Shown: in pieces, positions 40,702 through 49,469 of the stretch
Layout: the number at the start of each line of letters is the position of its first letter
How positions within the stretch are numbered: the first letter of the stretch is position 1
From: Actinomycetota bacterium
GTDB taxonomy: Bacteria; Actinomycetota; Actinomycetes; Nanopelagicales; Nanopelagicaceae
Length of the DNA stretch: 64,000 nucleotides
NCBI GenBank assembly: GCA_016870365.1
Contig: VGBW01000003.1
Coordinates: 78,135-142,134, forward strand
Reading direction: 5' to 3'
Notes under the pieces: model-generated
Database searches by the model: none
The model's input: only the letters and a program-made list of their open reading frames with translations
Told to the model about the DNA's origin: nothing
Made by a program: the position numbers and the translations under genes

Positions 40702-43068
40702 TCACAATCTTACCAGAACTAACTTCTTGGAGATCGAGGTAACCGCGTAGCGGACCTTATTAATTGTGACAATGGCGCCATCCTTGACATTATTGAGGGT
40801 GGCGCCATTGTTTAACCTAGGCGTTGAGCTATAAGAACCAACCGAACATAGGCGATCTTGGCAACCAAAGACTAATCCTTTGCTATCTATTAGGAGTGGA
40901 TAACTAGGTGTTCCATGTTTTTCAGGAGATAACCGACTGGGATAGTCTTCCTCATCAATTATTAGGTAGCGAACTTCATCAGCGCTAGGTAGACGAAGGC
41001 CACTTGCAGCCAGCCAAGCGGCGGCAATTCTATTTCCAGAATTACTTATCGAAACATCATAACCGGCCATAGCAACACCATTATCAGGGCCATCAAGAGT
41101 GCTATATCTCCAATCTTCAGGATAGATGGAATTGCGCTTGGCTAACCTAACTTCTCCTTGGGTAGCAACATTGCTTGATGAGAGCGTAAGGACTGAGTCA
41201 TAGAGAACGTAAACACTCTTACCGCTTGCTATCGCACTGAGAGAAAACCCAACGTCTCCTGTGGTTCTGCCATCACTCTGTCGATCCCCATCGACAATTT
41301 CATAGATCCACCCAGTTTTAGTAAGAGCTGCACCGAGGATTATTCCTTGAGATTCATCTCTATAGAAAACTTGAAGCCCAGCAGGAGTAACTGCGCAAGC
41401 ATTGGAAACACTTACATCACTTGCAGTTTTTCGCCTAGCGCTCTCTTGATAATTTTGGATATCTTCGCCATCACCATCAAGGGTCTCATATCGCCATTTC
41501 TTTCCATCATAGGAGGCATGGCGCAGATCCTTATTTTCAGTATCGGTGTAGAAAATATGGAGCTTTTCACTAGTTTTTGTCTCTACGACACAGAGTGAGA
41601 CCGGCCCCGCTAGATTCCTATCTGACCTGTTACCTGCAGTTGAATTTCCATCGATAATTGAAGTTTTCCAAGCATTGCCCATCAAGGTTGCAAGTTTTAG
41701 ATTCCCAGAAATGGCGTCAGAGTATGCAATTACTTGACTCTTCTTAAATGATCCAGATGCAAGGTATTTAACATCTGCCTTCTTATCAATTATCTTCACT
41801 TTTGATGTGGCCTGAGGGATTACCTCATTACTAGTAACCGCATCAGATTGCCCACGATCGTTCACAGCTTTAATGGTAAATGAGTAGCTACTTCCATTGG
41901 TTAGACCACTTATTTTGGCAGGGCTTGAGGTAAATGTTCGCTCTTGGCCACCAGGGCTAATAGTGACGCTATATCCAGTGACCCGGTCAACTCGGCGACA
42001 ACTAGGCGAGTCAAAAGTCAGCAAGGCATATCTATCGCCGACCAAGGCCCTAACATCAATTGGTTTTGCAGGAAGGCCTTGGGGTTTATTCTTTGGAGGC
42101 TTGAGCAACATGTCTTCGATCATGGCTAGTGCGATACTTCCTGGGGTTCTAAAGACTTCTCCAGAGTCAAGAACCGGCGTCATTATGGAATTTGCACCAG
42201 AGGTTGCAAATGTTGCTTCATCAAGATGGGTGATTGAAGAGCCATCTTCGTAGGGCCTGGGTGTATACAACTTAGGTTTCACGCCATTATTTGCAGCAGT
42301 AGCCAAGGGCCCACTCCAATAGAGCGGGGAGGTCATAGCTTTACCTAACTCAACTGAGCGAGCACAGAAGTCAGTAAATAGACGACCGTCAGGTAGTTGA
42401 ACGTATGCATCATAAGGAGAGGGTTGTATCAAATAACCGGTGCCGAAGAACTTGTCATATTCGGCATTTGAGAGAAACCCAATGCCATGGCCTATCTCAT
42501 GCAAAACAGTGCTAGATAAGTCATAACTAGATCTTCCAGGATTGCCATCAGTTGCTATATGCCATGGCGCATTTGAATTAAAGCGCAGAACGATATCTGG
42601 CTTTCCTGGAGCCAGATCTTTCTTGGCTAAGCGATCTGCCAATATCGATGGATACCAGAGATCGATATCAGGTGCTCCATCAAAGGCATTGAAGTAATCA
42701 CCCGGACGAGCCGATCCCAAGACTCCATTTGTATTTGAAGGCCCCCAATGTGCTTCAAGTTCAATAGGGACCGTTGCCTCAAAATAAGAGGCCCAGATAT
42801 CGACCGCATATTTGAACGCCACCCTTGCATCCTCTGGCACTCCTACGTATTTAATGTTCCATTTCGAGCGAGGTGGACCAACTTCAGCCCTTTGTGCCCT
42901 CGGCGAAGAATTTAGGTTTGTATTTTCCCCTGAGCCAAATAAGTGGCCCCACTTAGTTGCAGGGATGGTCTTAAAACCGAGCGCTGGGGCTGAAACTGGA
43001 GTTAGAAGAGAGAGAGAAAGTGAGAAAGTCACTACAAGGGCGCCAATCATCAAGGCCCTTTGCTTCAT
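40702..43068 (-). CDS. Large secreted zinc metalloprotease with FN3 and repeat region
   Basis: Predicted exported protein, ~788 aa from this start. N-terminal signal peptide MKQRALMIGALVVTFSLSLS... Catalytic domain (~30-330) with LHEIGHGIGFLSN (HExxHxxGF zinc site) and a Met-turn-like SIMTPVL about 100 residues later. A fibronectin type III domain follows (~345-420: GYSVTISPGG...SYSFTIKAVND). Then ~350 residues contain at least four units ending in (I/L/V)DG(D/N/P) such as YETLDGDGED and YEIVDGDRQS, likely a beta-propeller. I choose ATG 43068 because it opens the signal peptide cleanly and has TAGCAT 8 nt upstream; ATG 43107 is the longer option. Substrate unknown. Confidence 0.85.
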   Translation of the reverse strand: MKQRALMIGALVVTFSLSLSLLTPVSAPALGFKTIPATKWGHLFGSGENTNLNSSPRAQRAEVGPPRSKWNIKYVGVPEDARVAFKYAVDIWASYFEATVPIELEAHWGPSNTNGVLGSARPGDYFNAFDGAPDIDLWYPSILADRLAKKDLAPGKPDIVLRFNSNAPWHIATDGNPGRSSYDLSSTVLHEIGHGIGFLSNAEYDKFFGTGYLIQPSPYDAYVQLPDGRLFTDFCARSVELGKAMTSPLYWSGPLATAANNGVKPKLYTPRPYEDGSSITHLDEATFATSGANSIMTPVLDSGEVFRTPGSIALAMIEDMLLKPPKNKPQGLPAKPIDVRALVGDRYALLTFDSPSCRRVDRVTGYSVTISPGGQERTFTSSPAKISGLTNGSSYSFTIKAVNDRGQSDAVTSNEVIPQATSKVKIIDKKADVKYLASGSFKKSQVIAYSDAISGNLKLATLMGNAWKTSIIDGNSTAGNRSDRNLAGPVSLCVVETKTSEKLHIFYTDTENKDLRHASYDGKKWRYETLDGDGEDIQNYQESARRKTASDVSVSNACAVTPAGLQVFYRDESQGIILGAALTKTGWIYEIVDGDRQSDGRTTGDVGFSLSAIASGKSVYVLYDSVLTLSSSNVATQGEVRLAKRNSIYPEDWRYSTLDGPDNGVAMAGYDVSISNSGNRIAAAWLAASGLRLPSADEVRYLIIDEEDYPSRLSPEKHGTPSYPLLIDSKGLVFGCQDRLCSVGSYSSTPRLNNGATLNNVKDGAIVTINKVRYAVTSISKKLVLVRL

Positions 43069-43076
43069 AAGCGCAA

Positions 43077-43082
43077 ATGCTA
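43077..43082 (-). promoter_or_regulatory. Putative -10 for the secreted metalloprotease
   Basis: TAGCAT on the minus strand, 8 nt before the ATG at 43068. It supports the shorter start; no Shine-Dalgarno sequence is visible before either start. Confidence 0.35.
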
Positions 43083-43105
43083 GTGGTCTGGAAGGATGGG
43101 GGGTC

Positions 43106-43423
43106 ATGGACTCAGTAATCCTTAAGGATGCCTATCTTCGTGCAGCAAGAGAGCGTCCTTCCCTTGGGATCGATACTGGGCAGAGAGTCGAGGTCACAAT
43201 AGATGAAGCAAGAACTGAGTTAGCAAGGGTTATGAGTCGAATACTCCATAGCCTCTTTGAAGATAGATACGGACCCCTTGTCGGATCGCTTAGCGAACCA
43301 ACAATCACCGAGATTCTGAAGGGTTTTGAAGCAAATCTATCTAGGAGCAAGGCAGATGTAACCCTGGTTGCTCAAGAACTTCTTGATCGTATTCTGCCGC
43401 CTACATCAAAGAAGAGAAGATAG
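43106..43423 (+). CDS. Hypothetical protein, 105 aa
   Basis: Not recognised. The sequence (MDSVILKDAYLRAARERPSL...) is predominantly helical, charged, without cysteines, signal peptide or membrane segment, and ends with the basic tail PPTSKKRR. GGAAGG lies about 9 nt before the ATG, a good ribosome site, and codon use resembles the neighbours. Divergent from the metalloprotease gene; its ATG overlaps the longer candidate start of that gene in one CATG palindrome. It ends 4 nt before the decayed gene. Could be a small cytoplasmic regulator; no function is claimed. Confidence 0.6.
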   Translation: MDSVILKDAYLRAARERPSLGIDTGQRVEVTIDEARTELARVMSRILHSLFEDRYGPLVGSLSEPTITEILKGFEANLSRSKADVTLVAQELLDRILPPTSKKRR

Positions 43424-43427
43424 CGGA

Positions 43428-44178
43428 TTACTTCCTTGCCTCTTGAGTAGTCGGATGAATCATGTAGAGAGGTAGGTGTTTTACTTTTCTACTTTTTTGC
43501 TCTTGAATTCTAACTTGGCATAACTCAGCTAGTTTTTCATAAGATGGCTTACTCAATAGCTTTGTCAATTCTGTTTTATGGGAAGCATGAACTGGCCCGG
43601 CACCATTTCTTGCCTCGCCATTTGAGGAGCAGCACCAATTCGTATCAGCCCCTCCTTCGTCCCAAGCTTCACGCGCATGTTCACCAATAACAATCACTCC
43701 ATAATTCTTTATCGCCAATATTTCTACTCGCCCAAGATCCGCGAAGTCGTAACTGCCAGCAACTGTCTGGCTTCGTCGCAACAAAGTGCTTACCTTCAAT
43801 GTTTGTAAGATGCTGAAGAGCACAACCAAAGGATTCTTGACTGAAATCAGATTCATTAAAGAAGATACAGGTCTTATTGACTCTTCTTGTTCTCTCGGTC
43901 CTTGTCTAAGCTTAGCTCTGTGATATTGACTTGCCGTTCTTTCTTGCTACATCAACATTTTGCCATAGATTTTTAGGAAGACGCTTAGTGGCAGAGGCAA
44001 CACGCGCCTCATCTGCCTTGTCATGATAGGAAGCACTTTCGCTGTGCCAACCGTACTCTGCTAGGTCTTTACCAATGCCCTTGCAGCCTTCTCCAAATGT
44101 GCAGTTCCAATAGGGAGTTAGCCAAATCAGGTCGCACCTGAAAATCTCATTTGGGTTTTCTGGGCTTGAAAACTCCAC
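43428..44178 (-). pseudogene. Decayed actinobacterial Cys/Trp-rich hypothetical gene
   Basis: Three homologous pieces of one protein lie in two frames on the minus strand. Piece 1 (44178-43912) starts MEFSSPENPNEIFRCDLIWL and contains NCTFGEGCKGIG. Piece 2, same frame after stops TAA (43914-43912) and TAG (43908-43906), reads RVNKTCIFFNESDF, FGCALQHL and KPDSCWQLRLR. Near 43740 the frame shifts to piece 3, EAWDEGGADTNWCCSSNGEA to MIHPTTQEARK. Between the stops and RVNKTC, the +1 frame reads ELSLDKDREN, hinting at two compensating indels. As recalled, intact relatives share RCDLTWL, CIFxN, CALH, KPDxCWQL and HWWC in this order. Confidence 0.82.
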
Positions 44179-44229
44179 TCATTCACGAGTGAAGTTAGGG
44201 GGACCTGACGCAGGTGCAAAGCGTAGAGG

Positions 44230-44235
44230 TAATCT
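44230..44235 (+). promoter_or_regulatory. Putative -10 of a leaderless glutaredoxin transcript
   Basis: TAATCT, 7 nt before the ATG at 44243. It supports that ATG over the upstream in-frame GTG at 44189. Confidence 0.45.
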
Positions 44236-44242
44236 TGCCTCT

Positions 44243-44515
44243 ATGGTTATTCCACTCAATTCAAATAAAGAGCCACTAGTTCAAATCTATTCCAGGCAGA
44301 ATTGTCATTTCTGCCAAGAAGCTGAAGGTGTAGTTAGGCAAGTACTCCAAGATTTAGACTTTAGATTAGAGATAATTTATGTCGATGGCGATAAAGAGCT
44401 AGAAGGACTATATGGCGAAGAAGTGCCCGTCACCATGATTAATGGCACAAAGCATGATTATTTTAGAGTTGATAAGAAGCGATTCAGCGAGGCAATACTT
44501 CGTCAGCATCAATGA
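44243..44515 (+). CDS. Glutaredoxin-like family protein
   Basis: Small thioredoxin-fold protein (90 aa) with the redox pair CHFC at the start of helix 1 (VQIYSRQNCHFCQEAEGVV, residues ~12-30) and a cis-Pro loop EEVPVTMING near 60-69. It resembles mycobacterial Rv0508-type glutaredoxin-like proteins, found in the same general neighbourhood as serB1-type HAD and proC genes. Partner unknown. Convergent with the XPB helicase gene, overlapping it by 32 nt. Confidence 0.85.
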   Translation: MVIPLNSNKEPLVQIYSRQNCHFCQEAEGVVRQVLQDLDFRLEIIYVDGDKELEGLYGEEVPVTMINGTKHDYFRVDKKRFSEAILRQHQ

Positions 44516-46127
44516 TTCTGTAGGAATACCCTTGCTCGGTTAGGAACCTCTGTCTATTTTGCGCGAAATCCTGGTCAATAGTGTCCCGGGCTACTAACGA
44601 GTAGAAACGCGCTCCACCACCGTCAGATTTTGGTCTTAGTATCCTGCCTAAACGCTGGGCCTCCTCTTGTCGGGAGCCAAAAGTGCCTGAGACTTGTATG
44701 GCAATTGAGGCTTCAGGCAAATCGATGGAGAAGTTGGCGACCTTTGATACCACCAAGCACTTGATCTCACCGATTCGAAATTTGGCATACAACTCCTCGC
44801 GCTCTCTTACTGGAGTATCACCTTTAATTATCGGCACAGCAAGTTCTGCCGCGATTTCATCGATTTGTGAGATGTATTGACCGATGATCAAAACCTGATC
44901 ATCTTCATGCTGTTTGGCTAGAGCTAAGACTACATTTTTCTTAGTTGCCGTTGTTGAACAGGTACGATACTTATCTTCCTGCTCAGCTGTGGCATAGGTT
45001 AGTCGCTCATGATCGGTTAGAGTAACTCTCACCTCTACACAATCTGCCGGTGCTATATAGCCCTGTGCTTCAATCTCTTTCCAAGGAATATCAAATCTCT
45101 TTGGCCCAATCAGTGAGAAGACCTCACCCTCCATTCCATCTTCGCGCACTAGCGTGGCAGTAAGTCCTAATCGACGACGGGATTGGATATCTGCGGTGAA
45201 TCTAAATATGGGAGCAGGAAGAAGGTGGACCTCGTCATAAATGATCAATCCCCAGTCATGGGAATCAAAGAGGTCCAAATGAGCATAAACACCCTTTTTT
45301 CTCGTGGTCATTACTTGGTAGGTGGCAATAGTTACAGGGCGAATCTCCTTCTTTGCTCCAGAGTATTCGCCAATCTCATCTTCATTTAGTGAAGTGCGCT
45401 TTATTAGTTCATAACGCCACTGCCTAGCCGCAACAGTATTGGTTACCAGAATTAAGGTTGTGGCTTGGGCATGAGCCATCGCAGCTACTCCCACGAGAGT
45501 TTTCCCGGCGCCACAAGGGAGGACAACTACACCAGAGCCTCCATGCCAGAATCCTTCGGCAGCAAGTCTTTGATACTCGCGTAGTTTCCAACCGTCTTCA
45601 TTGAGTGAAATTGCGTGGGCCTGCCCATCAACATAACCTGCAAAATCCTCAGCTGGCCAACCTAAGCGAAGCAAAGCTTGCTTTAGGTGTCCTCGCTGGC
45701 TGGGATGGACGGTTACTGTCTCATCATCGACTTTTGATCCAAGAAGTGGCGCCACTTTCTTTGCTCGCATGACTTCAGTCAGTACTGCAACATCAGTTGA
45801 GATTAGAACTAGACCATGGACAGGATGAGACTCAATTCTTAGCCGGCCGTATCGCCCCATGACTTCTGCAATATCAAGCAGTAAGGCATGCGCAATTGCG
45901 TATCTTGAGTATTTAAGCAGGGTGTCAATGATTTGTTCAGCATCGTGTCCAGATGCCCTTGCATTCCATAGACCGAGTGAGGTCAGGCGATAGGTGTGGA
46001 TGTGCTCGGGGGATTTCTCAAGCTCTGCAAAGGGAGCTATCGCTTGGCGACATTCGGCAGATAATGGATGGTCTATATCTAAAAGGAGCGTCTTGTCGCT
46101 CTGAACAATCAAGGGGCCTTGAGTCAT
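44484..46127 (-). CDS. XPB-type DNA repair helicase (3'-5')
   Basis: Bacterial homologue of eukaryotic XPB/ERCC3, a superfamily 2 helicase. The 547-aa protein has an N-terminal helicase-associated domain (~1-150), Walker A LPCGAGKT at 203-210, DEVH at 298-301, the XPB RED motif in VREDGMEGE near 324, the damage-recognition-like region, and a helicase C domain with QVSGTFGSRQEEAQRLGRILRP. Mycobacterial XPB is active in vitro; its cellular role in repair is not settled. Normally paired with the gene encoded at 47.2-49.4 kb; here an M20 peptidase gene lies between. Overlaps M20 by 4 nt. Confidence 0.95.
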   Translation of the reverse strand: MTQGPLIVQSDKTLLLDIDHPLSAECRQAIAPFAELEKSPEHIHTYRLTSLGLWNARASGHDAEQIIDTLLKYSRYAIAHALLLDIAEVMGRYGRLRIESHPVHGLVLISTDVAVLTEVMRAKKVAPLLGSKVDDETVTVHPSQRGHLKQALLRLGWPAEDFAGYVDGQAHAISLNEDGWKLREYQRLAAEGFWHGGSGVVVLPCGAGKTLVGVAAMAHAQATTLILVTNTVAARQWRYELIKRTSLNEDEIGEYSGAKKEIRPVTIATYQVMTTRKKGVYAHLDLFDSHDWGLIIYDEVHLLPAPIFRFTADIQSRRRLGLTATLVREDGMEGEVFSLIGPKRFDIPWKEIEAQGYIAPADCVEVRVTLTDHERLTYATAEQEDKYRTCSTTATKKNVVLALAKQHEDDQVLIIGQYISQIDEIAAELAVPIIKGDTPVREREELYAKFRIGEIKCLVVSKVANFSIDLPEASIAIQVSGTFGSRQEEAQRLGRILRPKSDGGGARFYSLVARDTIDQDFAQNRQRFLTEQGYSYRIIDADEVLPR

Positions 46128-47194
46128 AGAAGGATTTCTCTTGCAAGTGCGGCAATGAGATTTGAGCGTGGCTCAAGATGAGAGACCAGTATATGTTCAT
46201 CATTGGCATGCGCTCCGCCGCCAAGCGCTCCCAGTCCATCAAGAACTTTGGTGTGGATGGCTGCGAGATTGCCATCGCTTGCCCCACCAACGCTGGCTGA
46301 GCCCAGGGGCGCCATTGCTAGCTTCAAAGCTACTTTCTCAGCAAGCTCGTAAAGATCTTTTGTTGCAGAAATTTCTAATGGAGGGCGATTGATTCCTCCG
46401 CTAATTTCAATTCTGGCATCTTGATGTTCAGGCTTTAGGCTTCTAATTGCTTCTTCTACTCGTTTCATTTCAGCTAAGGTAAAAGATCTAGAGTCGACGT
46501 CAAGGCTTGCTAGAGCAGGAACAGTATTGGTGGTGCTTCCTGAAGCCATGACAGTTGGGACAACGCTAGTTCCTAGATTCTTGTTCTCTAGAGCAATTAG
46601 TCTGCTCACAATTCTAGAGATCTCAACAGTTGCATTAACGCCCTTCTCTGGTTCAAGGCCAGCATGAGCAGCTCTGCCATGGATAGTTATTTTGTACATA
46701 GAGGTGCCCTTGCGACTAATCTTTAGCTTTCCATCAAGGGATGCTTCCATCACTAATACCGCTTTAGCCTTCTTGCTTACCTCTTCAATAAGTTTGCGAG
46801 AGGTCTCAGAGCCGGTCTCTTCATCCGTTGTCGCAATGAGTGCAACGCGGCCTAGATCGAGGTCACGCATGGCATAGAGGGCTTGAATAAATCCAGATTT
46901 CATATCAAAGATTCCCGGACCAGATGCCAGATCACCTTCAACTCTCCATAATGGGATAAATGAACCAATTGGCCAAACCGTATCTAGATGAGTGAGCAAA
47001 ACTACCTCTGGGTCTTTACTGCCAAGCCAATAGACCGGTCTTCCTGCTTCTTGGATTATCTCTGCACTGTTGCCAATTAGCCTTGAGGTAATTTGATTTG
47101 CAACCTCTAAAACTTTGGCACAGGCAGCAAGATCACTACTTGGGCTTTCGCATTCAACTAGTGCTTGTAGGTCTTTTAGCATCTGGTCTCTCAT
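46124..47194 (-). CDS. M20-family metallopeptidase (carboxypeptidase G2-like)
   Basis: Di-zinc amino-acid or peptide hydrolase, 356 aa. Ligand motifs: LTHLDTVWP (first His and Asp) near residues 66-74, GIFDMKSGFIQAL near 94-106, and TTDEETGSETSRKL with the catalytic Glu pair near 122-135. The dimerisation domain and a C-terminal His region (GGGAHANDEHI) follow. Cytoplasmic, no signal peptide. Substrate not predictable; it sits inside the helicase pair, which is probably only a transcriptional association. Confidence 0.92.
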   Translation of the reverse strand: MRDQMLKDLQALVECESPSSDLAACAKVLEVANQITSRLIGNSAEIIQEAGRPVYWLGSKDPEVVLLTHLDTVWPIGSFIPLWRVEGDLASGPGIFDMKSGFIQALYAMRDLDLGRVALIATTDEETGSETSRKLIEEVSKKAKAVLVMEASLDGKLKISRKGTSMYKITIHGRAAHAGLEPEKGVNATVEISRIVSRLIALENKNLGTSVVPTVMASGSTTNTVPALASLDVDSRSFTLAEMKRVEEAIRSLKPEHQDARIEISGGINRPPLEISATKDLYELAEKVALKLAMAPLGSASVGGASDGNLAAIHTKVLDGLGALGGGAHANDEHILVSHLEPRSNLIAALAREILL

Positions 47195-47219
47195 AGGTGA
47201 AGTCTGCCGTAATCGCTAC

Positions 47220-49421
47220 TCACGCTGTGGTGACCCCCGTAATTCGGGATATTTTGAAAGGGGTCATGGCGTTGGTTGCATGATCTCTAGCCACCAAAGT
47301 TCCAAGAGATATCGAAAGAGGGTCAATGATCCGAAGTGAGACCCCACCGTTGGTATCGGCATAGCCAATTCGTAATGAAACACCCTTTCCTAGATATTCA
47401 TTGAGTAAATCCATGGTTTCATTAGCGGTGCTTCTTGGCATCTGACCCGCAGGGCGCTTCTCAGCTGCTCGTTCGCCAGTTCTTAAGGTTCTAATGGCAA
47501 CACTCAATATTGCAGATGAGGGCTTGCTTAACTCTCCAATTACTCGTGGTGGCTTAGCTCTTGACGTAGAGCGATTAGCAACCGGCATATTTATCACGCC
47601 CCCCTTGGCATTTTCTCCAGCAGGAAAATAACCCGCACCTCTTAGTTCCTCCATTAATTCCCCGCTATCGCTATCGCATATCAATATCTCCGGAGCAATT
47701 TGTCGGAACGATAGGTGAGATAACTTCTTATCTGCGGTCAGTGCAGCAATCAAACCCTGGTCTTCGCAGCGTAGATAAGTATTGGCATAACCAACCCTAA
47801 GTCTTCCATGTTTCTTTGCTACATCACTGATCAGATACTCCAGAGGTTGTGGGATTACACTCTTTGAGACTCTATTTAGGAAAGCCCTTATCTCCTCACC
47901 TGAATGCCCATGATCAAGCCCGCGCCGGATCGAACTCTCGCTAAAGCGATAGACAGTTGCTCCCCCACGACTTTCAATGTCTGCAAAAGTTGAGAGCATG
48001 CGAGCAACTTCAATGGTCAAAGGACCAGGAGCAATTGCTGTGTTATCTGCCTGAACCATAATATGCTCAACAGGTTTAGGCAGAGCACCATTGATTCCTA
48101 AGCTTTCCTCATCCTCCAAAAAACTCCTACCGTATGGCGATAGCGCTCCGCCTCCGGTAATTCCTAACCATTCAGCCTCTCGAAGGGTCCATTCAACTAG
48201 CTGTGCGGTTATTAGAGGACCTCTTCTATGCGGATAACGCCATAAAACAGCCGCCTTCACACTCTCCAAGCTGGCGGAAATTCCAGGGTTTGCAAGCAAC
48301 AAATCTAGGGTCAGATTTCTAATCAAGCTGGCATTACTCCTATCAAGCTCACTACTCAAGGCAGTCAGATTTCGAGATTCACTTCGTCCAACTAGTCCTG
48401 CAACTCTTGAAGTTGCTCTCCAGAGACTCACGAGCTCGCTCCACTGAGCCTCTGGCTCCTTGTTTTGCCAGAGATCAAAGAGCGTGGTGGGGATGATTTG
48501 TCCATCTGCTTCTAGACCCAGTAAGCCAGATAGATAAGAGAGCTCTGAAACAAATGCAGCGCAGCTCTCCTCAACTCCTAAGTGATCTGCAGCTTTCTTG
48601 AGATCACGCACTCCAAGGCCACCTGATTGACGAGCACTTGGTGATTCCTCCGACCAAAAATTGAGAAGTTCAGCAACCCAACGTAGGGTATTTGAAATGG
48701 AGGCGAGGGCAGCCCGTTGTGTATCTGAATCTTTGGTAGTGACTCCAGTTACTCTTGGTTCGATAGGCACCAACTCTGAATGGACTTTATTTCCTCGTAG
48801 GTAGATTCCAACCTCTCGAGGCAGAGCAACTGTTGAGGTATCCATGGGAATCAGAAAGTTATTGTCAAGGAGCCAATTTATTGGCGTGCCTTTCTTTCTG
48901 ATATCCCCCACTTGCCCCCGAGGCGGTCCCCAAGTCAGTTTCTCCAAGACCGCTTTAGCACCTGCAGGGGCTTTATCAATTAACTTCAAATCAATCTCTG
49001 TCGGCGATTCTGGCCCAAGGCCTACGGGTTCATTTCCCAGCAGATCTCTGACAGCTCTTGGCAATCTAAGACTGGCACCATCTGAATAGATAAGAGCAAG
49101 TGATCTCAAATGAAGAATAACCTCTTGGCTTGCTCTATCGCTAAGAGCTACTACTTGCCTTATTGTGAAAGGATCTCTAAGGACTGCACAGACTTCAAGG
49201 ACTTGGAACTGCCATTGATTCAAGGTTTCAAGAGCTCGAAGCAGGCTGGGAGCAGAGCTAGCACGAGCGGCAAGTGCGCTGATATCGGCAGGAATCGGAG
49301 TTATTAAATCCGGGCGCAGCTCGAAGAGCTTCTCTAGATCCTCATCACTTCGTTGCCTAAGTTCAGCGGCAAAGGTTGGGCTAAGGCCCGATGAGCTATT
49401 TACTACACCAGTTAGCGACAT
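47220..49421 (-). CDS. Helicase-associated domain protein (XPB partner)
   Basis: 733-aa protein with a winged-helix-rich N-terminal half (PFTIRQVVALSDRASQEVILHLRSL near residues 79-103) and a C-terminal region like the N-terminal helicase-associated domain of XPB (EHIMVQADNTAIAPGPLTIEVARML near 435-459, SYANTYLRC-like strand). It lacks helicase motifs itself. It corresponds to mycobacterial Rv0862c, adjacent to the XPB gene. A role as loader or regulator of XPB is inference. The C-terminal part (LRTGERAAEKR...VSLRIGYADTNGGVSLRIIDP) resembles a WYL-type beta domain. Confidence 0.82.
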   Translation of the reverse strand: MSLTGVVNSSSGLSPTFAAELRQRSDEDLEKLFELRPDLITPIPADISALAARASSAPSLLRALETLNQWQFQVLEVCAVLRDPFTIRQVVALSDRASQEVILHLRSLALIYSDGASLRLPRAVRDLLGNEPVGLGPESPTEIDLKLIDKAPAGAKAVLEKLTWGPPRGQVGDIRKKGTPINWLLDNNFLIPMDTSTVALPREVGIYLRGNKVHSELVPIEPRVTGVTTKDSDTQRAALASISNTLRWVAELLNFWSEESPSARQSGGLGVRDLKKAADHLGVEESCAAFVSELSYLSGLLGLEADGQIIPTTLFDLWQNKEPEAQWSELVSLWRATSRVAGLVGRSESRNLTALSSELDRSNASLIRNLTLDLLLANPGISASLESVKAAVLWRYPHRRGPLITAQLVEWTLREAEWLGITGGGALSPYGRSFLEDEESLGINGALPKPVEHIMVQADNTAIAPGPLTIEVARMLSTFADIESRGGATVYRFSESSIRRGLDHGHSGEEIRAFLNRVSKSVIPQPLEYLISDVAKKHGRLRVGYANTYLRCEDQGLIAALTADKKLSHLSFRQIAPEILICDSDSGELMEELRGAGYFPAGENAKGGVINMPVANRSTSRAKPPRVIGELSKPSSAILSVAIRTLRTGERAAEKRPAGQMPRSTANETMDLLNEYLGKGVSLRIGYADTNGGVSLRIIDPLSISLGTLVARDHATNAMTPFKISRITGVTTA

Positions 49422-49469
49422 AACTGGCCTACACTACCTGAGAAACTAAGCCCCCGCCTGCTTGAAAGA

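Noticed and set aside
43428..43856. A stand-alone 142-aa minus-strand gene
   Set aside because: Its first ~45 residues do not resemble the family, while the same DNA in another frame gives the conserved CIFFN, CALQHL and CWQLRLR blocks. Only the C-terminal part is genuine, so I annotate the region as one decayed gene.
44189..44242. Upstream GTG extension of the glutaredoxin-like gene
   Set aside because: It would add 18 residues with no family resemblance; the ATG at 44243 begins just before the first beta strand and has TAATCT at the right distance.
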